Assembly: GCA_941918925.1 (NCBI GenBank)
Contig: OW799233.1
Span: forward strand, 1,666,001 to 1,730,000
DNA: 64,000 nucleotides
Source: Phyto melanocephala
Lineage: Eukaryota; Arthropoda; Insecta; Diptera; Rhinophoridae
Reading direction: 5' to 3'
Shown: positions 24,464-36,930 of the stretch, piece by piece
Numbering within the stretch: position 1 is the first letter of the stretch
How the letters are laid out: each line of letters begins with the position of its first letter
Notes under the pieces: generated by a model
Seen by the model: the letters and a program-made list of their open reading frames with translations, nothing else
Database searches by the model: none
What the model was told of the DNA's origin: nothing
Translations under genes and position numbers: made by a program

Positions 24464-26235
24464 ACGTGCCGAATCTTATATACCCTTCACAACGTTTAGT
24501 CATGCAATAACAATTGTTTGTATCACCATTCATCTCATATAAAATACGTATGTACATATGTTCATGTAAAAAACATACAAAAAACAAGTAAGAGCGCTAT
24601 ATTCGGCCGTGCCGAATCTTATATACCCTTCACAACGTGTAGTCATGCAATAAAAAAAATAAAAAAAAAAATGAAAAAAAAAATTTAAAAAAAAGAATTA
24701 AAAAAAATATTAAAAAAAAAATTTTTTTTTAAATAATTAAAATATATATAATATAAAAAAAAAAAAAAAAAAAAATTAAAAAAAAAATTAAAAAATATTT
24801 AAAAAAAAAAATAATAATAAAAATATAAATAATATATTAAATAAAAATTAAAAAAAAAAAAAAAAATTAAAAAAAAAAATATAAAAAAAAATAAAAAAAA
24901 AAATTTTTTGGCTCAGCTGGGATTCGATGCCACGTTTTCTATAACCAGTATACACGTTTGTATGTATGTATGTTGTTGTTGTAATGTTGTTTTTGTGAAA
25001 AAAAAAATCGAGGTGGTCGTGGGTTTTTGCTCATATCTCAGTTGTTTATGTACCGATGTTTCTGATTTTCAATAGCGATCTACTCCCAAATATTTCTGAT
25101 ATTTTAATACCTCATCCGGGTCCAAGCGATGTCGGGGGGCTTCAAAAAGTTGATTTCAACATACACACGGACAGACGGTCAGACGGACAGACGGACAGAC
25201 TGACAGGGCTTAATCGACTCCCCTATTCATAAGCTTTCAGAAAATATATACTTTATGGGGTCGGAAATGAAAATTGTAGAAATTTCACACGGAATGACAA
25301 ACCTATATATACCCTTTTTCACTGTGTGATGGGTATAAAAATATTAAAAATAAAAAAAAAATTACAAAAAAAAATTTAAAAAATATAATAAAATATAAAT
25401 AATATATATAATAAAATAAATTTTTTTTTTTGACTCAGCTAAAATCCGATGATTATGTTGTTGTAATTGTGAAAAAAACGAGGTGGTCGTGGTTTTTTGC
25501 TCATATCTGAGAAAGTTAAGGGGCGATTGTGCTAAATTTCAATAGCGATTCATTCCCGAATATTTCCAAGAAATTGATACCATACACAGATCTAAGGAAA
25601 ATATATTTTTTGCTTCTAAAAGTTGATTTCAACCAACACACGGACGGACGGTCAGGGCTTAATCGACTCCTCTATTTATAAGCTTTCAGAAAATATATAC
25701 TTTATGGGGTCGGAAATGAAAATTGCAGAAATTACAAACGGAATGACAAAGCTATATATACCCTTGTGCACCACAGGTGAAGAGTATAAGAATATAAAAA
25801 AAAAACATAAACATATAAAAATTTTGTTTGGGACAGCTAGGATTTGATACCACATTCACTCTGACCAGTGTACCACGTTTGTATATTTTTATGTACGTAT
25901 GTTGTTGTTTTGAAAAAAAAAACGAGGTGGTCGTGATTTTTTCCTCATATCTCAGTGGTTTTGTACCGATTTTTCTGATTTTTAATACCAATCTGCTCCT
26001 GATATTCTGATATTTTAATACCTCACGCTACTCCAGGCGATGTCAGAGGGCTTCTCAAAGTTGATTTCAACACACACACGGAAAGACGGATAAGGCTCAA
26101 TCAACTCTTATATTCATAAGCTTTCAGAAAATATATACTTTATGGGGTTGGAAATAAAAATTGTAGAAATTTCACACGGAATGACAATCCTATATAGTAT
26201 ACACTTTTTCACTTTTGTGTGAAGGGTATAAAAAC
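24464..26235 (-). mobile_element. Cluster of minus-orientation DINE-1-like copies, one nested
   Basis: 24466-24581 is a 3'-terminal piece, interrupted by a complete copy (24582-25340). Two 5' halves follow in tandem: 25341-25790, ending 'gtgcaccacaggtgaagagt', and 25800-26235, ending 'gtgtgaagggtataaaaa'. All share 'gaaaatatatactttatggg' and 'aaattgtagaaatttcacac'. Confidence 0.82.
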
Positions 26236-26712
26236 ATGTATATAATAAGAATAAATAAATAAAATAAATAAAATATTTTTATAAAATACCTTAAAGCTTG
26301 TAAAAACACAAAAAGTTGAAAAAGCTTTGGATTACAAAGCAAAAAACAATAAAAAAAAGAAACGAGCGCAACAACTAGTGCATAATAGCTATTATTTCAG
26401 TGTTGGCGTTATAAAACTGCAAAGTTTGCTAAAATGTAAAACATTTCTTTGCTGAAGTTTGTTGGTAACAGTTATTACAATTTACGCATAAACTAAAATA
26501 AAACGATCGCATAGACAAATACACTTGAAAATATTTTTTATTTTAAAATACATTTCAATACATAACAGGCTAAGTGGAAAACGCGGCAATTTAAACATTT
26601 TACTCGTTTTAAATCGTTTCATTTTAAAAAGATTAATCAAAAACAAAAAACACTGTGCATATAAGAAACTTGATAAATAGCAGACTTCAAAATAAATATT
26701 ACTAAATCCAAT

Positions 26713-26736
26713 ATGAAATTACAAAAATTAAAGGTG
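26713..26736 (+). CDS. Cuticle protein gene, exon 1 (first 8 residues)
   Basis: ATGAAATTACAAAAATTAAA then GGTG precedes a strong gtaagt donor; phase 0. The start is supported because it completes the signal peptide encoded by 38783 onward. Confidence 0.75.
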
Positions 26737-29700
26737 GTAAGTTATTTTTGTGCTTTTTTACTGATATCCACTTTTTAATATTTGGCAAAAAGCCAATTTA
26801 TTGAGTTCAAACAATTATTGCAAGTGTTGTGTCTAAGGTATTAATTTATTGTTGTGTGTGTGTGTGTGTTTCATATTGTATATGGAATGCTGATTAACTG
26901 GATTGTAATTCATTTTTGGAAACAAGAGTTACTGTTACAAATTCAAAAAACTAAAAAAAAAATTTATTTGGTGTTTGATACTGATCATAAAAATTAAATT
27001 TATTTTTAAACTAATTAAAGGTAATTATTCTTTTATTTGCGTAATGGTATGTACCTACGTAATTGTTATACAGACATTGGTTATTTTATATTTATTAAAT
27101 CTAGCACAAGGTTAAAATATTTTCTTGACACAACTTAATGCTCTAAAAGAAATACTGGCTAATAGTTTTAAATTACATACTTCTTCAAAAAAGCATGTAG
27201 CAAAACACTGTTGTGTATGTACTTATGTATATGTACAATACTATTACTGTTATTTTAATTGTTACTTTTTAACTATCGCTTTTTTCACGCATAAATTACA
27301 AGATATCCATAAGCACATATTTTTATTATTTATTTTTATTAACTATTTTTATACCCTTCACCTGTGGTGTACAAGGGTGTATATAGCTCTGTCATTCAGT
27401 TTGTAATTTCTACAATTTTGATTTCCGACCCCAAAAAGTATATATTTTCTAAAAACTTATGAATAGAGGAGTCGATTAAGCTCTGACCGTCTGTCCGTGT
27501 GGGTTGAAAACAACATACGACAACAACATACATATATACAGACGTGTTATACTGGTTAGAGTAAACGTGGCATCGAACCCCAGCTGAGCCCAAATAATTT
27601 TTTTTTTATTTTTTATTTTACATATTATTTATATTTATATTATTTTTTTTAATGTTTTTTTTAATTTTTTTTTATTTTTTTCTTATTTTTTGTAATATTT
27701 TTTCATTTTTATTTTTAATTATTTTTTATTTTTTATATCTTTTTTTATTTTTTTGCTTTTATTTTTTAATTTTTTTTTTGTATTATTTTTTTTTTAATTT
27801 TTTTTTTATATTTTTTTTAACACACATACGTAAATTTATAATTTTAGAATAGGATGTTTTTATATATGTATGTTTTTTATATGTATGTACGTATTTCATA
27901 TGAGATGAATGGTGATACAAACTATTGTTATTGAGTGACTACACGTTGTGAAGGGTATATAAGATTCGGCATGGCGAAATATATCACTCTTACTTGTTTA
28001 GGCTTGTAACAGTAAATAAATTTTGTGTAGATTACACACTGTTCAATTGAATAACCATAGGATATTCGAAAATTATGATGAAAACAAAATTTTTTATCAG
28101 CGATTAAATTATTTCACTGAGCTAATGAACATATCAAAGAATATACATGAAGTCAGAAGCCATGGTATATTAGCACAATTTTAAAAAAATATTATAAATA
28201 AATATTTAAGTATATCGTCTAAATTTCTTGATCTTTTTAAATTGATTATATTTGATTTTTATTTAAGCTTGAGATCACTTTTTTGTTTTTTTATAAAAAA
28301 TTGTTTATTAACCAATATTTCGCTACCAAACAATGGGTAGCTTCTTCAGGGTAAATATAAGTCTTTAATAACGCCCTCTGCTATTTTAAATATTTTTTTT
28401 AAACAGTTTAAGTTAACTTTTACATTAAACTATTAGTTTTTGACTTACAATTTGTAGAAATGGATTAAACGGACTATGTGCTTCTTGAAATTTAACTCAA
28501 TCGCATAATCACTCCACACATGGCGTTTAACAATGGGCTTGTTGAGAAATCATTTAACTGAGCACTTAAATTCACGTGCGATATCATGGCTTTGGACTAT
28601 TTTCTCTGGGGATATGTTCTTTAGAAATAATCCAGATAGGACTGACGCTCTGGAAGCGAAAATTACTCGTGTTATTCGTGAGATACCAACCGCTATATTC
28701 TATCGAATCTCCCAAAACTGGAGCTACCGAATGGACCACTTCGAATGTGCGGTGGTCAACATTTATATGATATCTTTTTCAAACAGTAAATGCCAATGCT
28801 GTAAATTGTTATTTTTTTTATAAATCCAATTACACGATTATTCACCCGATAGTTTTACGTACTATATACAAAACTCTTAATAAAATAAAGTAGTAATTGG
28901 TCATAATTAGTCTTAGCTTTCACATTAGGTCTACTTCAGAAAATTGCCTAAACCTCATATAACTGCTATTGCAATAGAAATTCAGCACATATAACTATAT
29001 ATTTTACATATTCAAAATTATTTAAATTTTTAACTCAAGCACACATACATATGTACATATGTATGTATATTGAAAAAACAAATGTGAAATAAAACTGTAT
29101 AAAAATATGTTAAACATTATATTAGTACATGTATTTATTATACAAGTGCATATTTGTATTTTTCAAAACTTACTTTTTTTTATATAGGTGTAATTGTAAT
29201 GATTTCATAATTCTGTTTTAAACTTCAAAAACATTAAGTTTTCGAGGTAAAAAGAAATCGTTTTCTTCTCCTCAGTAATCCGCAACTGTTACAGTGCTTG
29301 AGTATGTATGTAGGTATTTAAAAGTTACGAATGGATTAAAGCAATCACTCAAGTAATTTTATGGAAATGTGTATTTTTATTATTCATAATAAATATAACT
29401 TGAAACGGTGATTATGGTGACTTAAGAGAGTTGCAATTTATATTCATATAAGCGACGAGTGCAAAAATAAATAAAAAATCATCATAAATGCAAACTTGTC
29501 GTTAAAATTCATTGTGCAAAAATTTAGTTATCTTTATCGTTTCCAAGTTATAATAATGAACCTTTTTAAAAAGGTAAATCAAACCAGCTAACCTAGTATT
29601 AAATACGCTGATAGTCTGCCAACCTGACCGACTCACTCACTAACTATTTCTTTATGTATTCATTTTAACAAAGAACAATGTCTTTGTTTGCTAAAGAAAT

Positions 29701-32700
29701 TAAATAATTATCTTGTTCTCGTAAACTGTTTTAGAAATCACATAATTGTTTATATTTCATTTTTCCTCTGCAGTTTAATGCCGGTTCCCAGTTACAAATC
29801 AAATTGTTTAAGAATGTTGTAGTAGTCTTTGTATATTATGATTTTCAACGTAATATTTACTTTCATACTTAGTTTGAAATGCAGCTGCACTCCATTATTC
29901 TCAAGAATTATTGGTCTTAATATCTAACCTCTTTGTAGCGAGAATTAAAAATTTAAAATAAACAAAATACATACATAATTTTTTTTCTTTTTTTTTGTTT
30001 TTTTTTTTTTTGATAATTTCCATTATTTTTAGTATTTTTGTTGATTTAAGTGTAAACTAGAATTAGTAATGCGTTAAATAACAACATCTACATGCGCGTG
30101 CATATATTCAAGGACGCCTACATATTTAAAATTGTAAATAAAAATTGTAACAACATCTAAATAAGCTTACACCTTAATTTTAATATTTATGTATGTACAT
30201 ATATCACACATAATATTATTATGAGATTTATCTATTTATTATTAATAAATTTGAACTTTTAATGTGGTGAGAGCCCAAATCTAATAAAAACATTTAAAAG
30301 GTTTTACATTTTTGCAACCTTAACTAGAGTAACGCATAACTCCATATATCTTTTAATAAATATAAGTTATTTTTTTATTGTAAACTGTATTCTACTAGTC
30401 AAGCCCTTTGATTTGATACCCATATTGATAGGGTTCAAAAAGATTCGTTACGCCATTTTGTTTTAGACGCCATCATGGATTTTACATTTTTTAATAATTT
30501 ACTGTATTCTACTGGTCAAGCCCTTTTATTTGATACCAATATTGAGGGGGTTCAAGAAGTTACATTTTAAAATACCAGATTTGACCCATATATAAATTTA
30601 TTGTCCGCCATTTTGTAGTGGCGGCCAAAATGAGTTTTAATTTTTTTATAGTGCTTATATTGTGCTAGTCAAGTCCTTTTAGATGATACCAATATTGACT
30701 CTCTCGATTGTCTAGAAGCTGAGGAAAATTGATTTTAGTTTGTAAATTTTTGGAATATATATTATTTAAAAAAATTATTTTGCCTATAACTTTACCGATT
30801 AGAGGAACATATAGTTGCTTCTAAAAGGTGATTTCAACCAACACACGGACAGACGGGCAGACGGTCAAGGCTTAATCGACTCCTCTTTTCATAAGCTTTC
30901 AGAAAAAATATACTTTATGGAGTCGGAAATGAAAATTATAGAAATTACAAACGGAATGACAAGCTATATATACCATTGTGCACTACAGGTAAAGGGTATA
31001 AAAAGAATGCATTGAAAGTAATTCTAAAAATTTTAAATACGTAATATGTGCATACATATTTCAGATTTAATGTTATACTCCATTGCACTTTTTATTTCCA
31101 ACGACATCTGTGATTTTGAATTTTTACACAGTTTACAGTATTCTATTAGTCAACCCCTTTATATTTGATACTCATATCGGTAGGGTTAAGGAGACAAATT
31201 ATTCGCCATTTGATTCGGAATCCATCTTGGATTTTACACTTTTTCATCATATATCATATATCTGACTCATATATTCACCATTTTATTTAAGACGCCATCT
31301 TGGGTTTCAACTTTTTCACAGTTTGCTATTGAACGATATACATATGTACATATAAATTTATTGTACGCTTTTTTATAGTGGCCGCTTTCATCAATTTTAA
31401 ATTTTAGTGTATTATATTTTGCTAGTGAATCCCTTGTTTATACCCATACCGACCCTCTCGTTTGTCCATTTTCTGAGTCCTGGTTTAATTTTGGGACGAT
31501 CTAGCTATGTCTGTTTGTCCATGTATTTTCCATCTATATATATAAAAGTGAAACTCTGTCTGTCTATGTGTGTGTGTGTTAGCTATAGACTCCGAAACCG
31601 TTAAGCCGATCAGCCTCAAACTTTGGCAAGTTGTTGTACATATTCCAGGGTGTGTTTATGGGTGGTAAAAATTGGGAGGGATACGCCCATAACAAATAAG
31701 TTATCATTTTCAGCTACTTGCACTTGACCGATATTTCTAAAACTTTGCACACATATTGAGCTATCATGACTATACAGTTTCATGATTAGAAAAGTGGGCA
31801 GTGCCACGCCCTTAAAAATAAGTTATAATTTTTAGCTTCTTGCTTGATATTCAATTAAAATTCAGAATGCATTTTTGTTTATTAAGGGACGTAGCAACGC
31901 GCGCCGTGCTTGGCTAGTATATTATATATGTAGGTCACCTTGTTGTATGTGTTGTACAAAATACAGGGTGGGACAAAAGACAGCATAGAAATTGTTTTTA
32001 TTTTATTTATTGTTAGAAAGAATGTTGCATTTTTTAAAAGATTTAATGGAAAATATTTTGCATTACAAATATTTATATTTATATTCAACATCTTTATATT
32101 TTTCTACGAGCAAAAAATACGAAAAAAAAGAAATCATCTATAAAAAATCATCGTATAAATGAAAAAAAAATTGGGTAAATTCTTTTCGATTTTAAATCAT
32201 CGTCTGAATAGGGTGAACAAATTTTAATTAATAGAAAAAATTAAGCCCATGGTGACTTTTCGCCCACCTAGTAGTAATAAAAAAGATGTTATCAAACAAA
32301 ATTTGTATAAGTATTGTAGAATCCAACAACATGTTGGGACAATATAAACCAGTTAGATGAATTTAGTGCAGCACTTCTGATTGTTTACATAAACAAATTT
32401 TTAAAACAAAATAGTACAATTTATTTAGTTTTTTCAAAAGCTAAATATCGTGATGCTGTCTGTGTATCTATATACGAACAGGCCCAACGTTTATGACGCC
32501 ACTTAGGGCGGGCATACTAAAAACGAATACAATTAGTAGTTAAATAGTTTAAAAATTTAACAATATGAAATACCATATTATTTAATAACTTTTTTAGAAA
32601 AAAAAAAACTAGAGATTACCATAAAAACAAATTGCCACACAATGTTTTACTTTTGGAGTTGCTTGATGTTGAAGATTTTTCGATTACTAAACACACTAGG

Positions 32701-35700
32701 TACATGAAATAGTTAAAATAGCAAGTGGTAATTACAAGTTTCGCATAAGAAATCATACACACACATTTTTGAAATAGCTGCTTAATTATTTTTCATTAGA
32801 GAGTAATAAGTTACGTTTTTTTATCTAAAGATTTTCCATTCATTCTATATTTTAGGCCTTTAGTTCGACAATAAAAATGAAAATAAATGAAAATTTAGTT
32901 TGAATTATGATTTACAAATAATCCGAAAATCAAACAGCTTTCATATTAATTCTTTGCTATACATTTTTAAGTCTATGTTGATACAGTTTCTTTCGCTTTA
33001 AATTGAAAATAAATAAAAAAATCAAGTTCCTTGTTTGCTATTGTTCAATATACTACTTGTATATGCACATACATTTTTCACCTGAATAACTTAAGAAAAT
33101 TGTTAACAAAAAATCTATGTATGTATAAAAAATAAATAATAAAAAATTTGTAGTAAAATATATACAAGTAAACTAGTTTCATAATCTGACCAAAACGTAT
33201 AACAACCACCAACACCACCAAACGTATCTATGGCGTAACCAACCAAGTGCAACAATATTCAGTAATTGTAATAGCTAAATAAAATTTTTGGGCGTTATTG
33301 AAAACAAAAGTATGTATATGTATGTAGGTATAGATTCCAATATGCCTGAAATTCAGAGTCGAAATATTTTTATTATTTCTTACGGAAAGTATACGAAATG
33401 TTAAAAACTACTTGATCAAATAATTATTTGTCAGAACATTATTTTTTTGCTTCAGTTGACAACCAACCAGATTCTACTAATGTAATAGTAAAAAAAATAC
33501 AAAAAATTCCGCAAACATTTTTTCGGACTGGCAAACCGAAAGGTATCTGATTTTTTTTTTTTTATACTACAATTTTTTTTAAGACATTGCTATACTTTTG
33601 GTATGAGTTTAGATTTTAAAAAGAATTTTAACTTTTCGAACTCTTTTGTATCTTGTAATTTGCCTCCTACTAAATTTATTTTGTATTTAGCCCATATGTA
33701 CGTATTTATGTATGTATAAGAACTGTAGGCCAATATGCCTTATTTTTGTAAAGTAACACAAATTGCACGTTTACTAAACGTTCTGAAAATTTTATCTCTG
33801 TTGACGTGAGTCCATATCTGTTTTATTATACAACGTATGTATTTTTGAATGTATGCATGAGAAATTGAAATTGGAAAAAATATAACTGTAATTACAGTCG
33901 AACTTCTCTATAACGTAGCAGTTGGAGACCGTCAAATTTCTACGTTATAGAGAAAATTCGTTATAGAGAAACTGCAGAAAATTTTGGCTAATTTTCTTTT
34001 ATGTAGAAAATATATTTATTAAGACACAAAAAAAAATAGTTTTTACATGAACACATTAATTTTTTATTATTACATACATATCAAGGCATATTAATTCATC
34101 AGGTAATTGCAGTTCGAAAAGAATTTTTTTGTTTATATTTTTTATATATGAAGTTTGACATTCGAAATTAATGAGAGAGAAGAGAAATTTGTTTTTTATC
34201 TATAGACTTTGACAGCTGAAATTTAAAAAAAGCGAAGAAAAAAATAATCAGCTGACGAAACAAGACTACCTGATGAATAAATGTGCCTTGATACATATGT
34301 AGAAAAAAAATTATATTTGGAGAACATTTTTTTTTAACATGAACACATTTAAATATTTTTCTTTAAATGTAGAAAAAAAGATATGTAAGCAAGTTTTTAT
34401 ATGGTGTTAAAGAAAGATGTAATTTTCATTTATTTTCGATGTTTCCACTTTTCTTCGTCAACAAAGTCTTTACAACGATTAAGAAGAGAAAAAATATCCC
34501 CAGGTACATTGTTTCGAGATTCCAAAAAGGTTCATATCGTGTTAAAAGACGAGTTTTCGACGAGTGAAGGCAATATTTTGTTCTATGTCAGATTCTTCAT
34601 CGTCTGATTCTGAACGAACATTGACTTCATAGTAACTGAATAAAATGCTTTGTAGAATATCTTTATCGGAACGACACTCCATGGTGATTGTTTTGCAATC
34701 AACATTTACATAATCTTCAACCTCTACACCTTCAATATTATTGCTGTTTGCATATTCCAACCATAACTATGACAGATGGGAATTATTTCCATCTACTTTA
34801 TCTGCAGTTTCTGTAGAATTTATCGGAAATCCAGCTTTATTAAAACAGTTACGAATTGTTCAACTTTTGACATCTGAATTCCATGCTCTGCGTACGTAGG
34901 TGTGTAAACTTATGCCACTGTTTTCTTTTTTATGTGACAGTCGTAGCAAGCGTTGAAAATGTAACGTCTTTTACAGTTATATTTTCTGTGACTTAATTGA
35001 TACAAAAAATCGATTGTTAAAATTCGCAATAGAGAGATTAATTAGTGTGAAAAATTCTACTTAGGTCTTAAAAAATTGTATGTTACAGAGAGAACTTCGC
35101 TATAGGGAAGTTCGTTATAGGGGAGATCAAAATGTATGAAAATGCTTACAAAAATGTTGTGTTCACGAATTTTATTCGTTATAGAGAAGTTTTCTTTATA
35201 GAGAAGTTCGCTATAGAGAAGTTCGACTGTATATAGGTATGTCAACATTATCCATTGTATTTCCTTTATAATCTTTAAAAACATAATTTGCAACAAATAG
35301 GAAAACTTGTTTTAAAAATGTTATACCTATTTGTTTATCCCCGACAGTGAAAAATAATAAAAATTATGCAAATATTTTAATTCTCACATCATGGACAAAT
35401 ATACAACAAACATACATATGTATGTATGCACACATGTACATATGTATGTGCATACTTGTACACTCGTACTCGTACAAAAAACTGTATTACATAATTGTTT
35501 GAACCATATTTACTGATACGATACATACATAAGTACATATGTATGTACATATGTTCATAAATTCATATGAAAAGGCCGTTATAAGTAAATTGGTGTAAAT
35601 TATTTTTAAATGATCAAAGCATTTATAAAGCAATAATTTAATTCAGTCTACTCTCACTTTTTTATATGCACGCACATACATACATACATACATACATACA

Positions 35701-36887
35701 TACATACATACATACATACATACATACAAACATACATACATACATACATACATACATACATACATACATACATACATACATACATACATACATACATACA
35801 TACATACATACATACATACATACATACATACATACATACATACATACATACATACATACATACATACATACATACATACATACATACATACACACACACA
35901 TACATTTTGCTTTGCAGTACATATTTGTTGTAAGCTAGTTGCCATTAACAAGTGTACAACAGTAACACTGTTTGCTTAATAATGATCTAAGTCAACTGCA
36001 TTAAAGAAATACAAAAATCAAATAAAACTATTAAGCTATCTATGTATCATTAAACTATGTATGTATCTATTAACAATTCCTAAAACCGGCCATTACTCAA
36101 TACTGTCATCGATCATCCAGACAGAACATGTTATTTGTAGCTACCACTACAGAGAAAAACAAAAAAAAACACAATTTGTAGTATGTACATACTATGTATG
36201 TATGTACATACTATTTATGTATGTATGTATGTATGTAAGTAGTTTCAAATCAATCTCTGCACAGAAGTTTTTCCCTAAACGATTTTTATTAGCATCAAAT
36301 TTTTTAGACAAATTATACATAAATATGTACATACATATGTATGTATAATATCAATATAAATACATATGTTTCTGCTACTTCGTTAGCTTAGTTTCCATTA
36401 TTCAATACTTAAATTATCGTTTTTAATTACTAAACAATTTTTCGTTATATTAATGAGAACTTTTTTCTTTAAATTATTTTATTAAGAAAATGAGAAGATG
36501 ATGAGTACTGTACGGACATAACTTCTTTCCTTGTTACTTCTTTTTGATTTATAATTTAAAAACTCCATTTTATAATTATTGCTTTTTAGGTCGTCCATGA
36601 CATTTCTATTTCGTTTGTTTTATTAATTTCGTATGATATAGCCTTCATCATTTAAAATAAAAAGTTTTAAATAAATATTTTAGCTATTTGTTGTTACCTT
36701 AATTTCAAAAATGATTATCTAATCTATATATGTACATATACATAGGTATATAAATGAATCCCTTTTTTCCCTTGGTCACGGCATCACGCATGAATGGCTG
36801 GGCCGATTTCACTAATTATTTTTTTGTTGTATTTGTTATTATTACTATTATATTACTATTATTATTTGTTAGGTTCTTATGTAAGAA

Positions 36888-36930
<43 letters not shown>

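Larger units (their letters stand above)
33895..35229 (-). mobile_element. Defective pogo/Tigger-like DNA transposon
   Basis: Inverted ends CAGTCGAACTTCTCTATA / TATAGAGAAGTTCGACTG, flanked by TA at 33893-33894 and 35230-35231. 'cgttatagagaagtt' is repeated in the subterminal regions. On the minus strand, 34860-34542 keeps a broken transposase C-terminus: NCFNKAGFP, then a stop, then VEDYVNVDC and an acidic DEESDIEQ tail, as in Tigger/pogo proteins. The DDE core is gone, so it is non-autonomous. Confidence 0.83.

Noticed and set aside
35643..35951. Long open frames of MYVC/HTYI repeats on both strands
   Set aside because: Produced by the (ACAT)n microsatellite; open in several frames at once.
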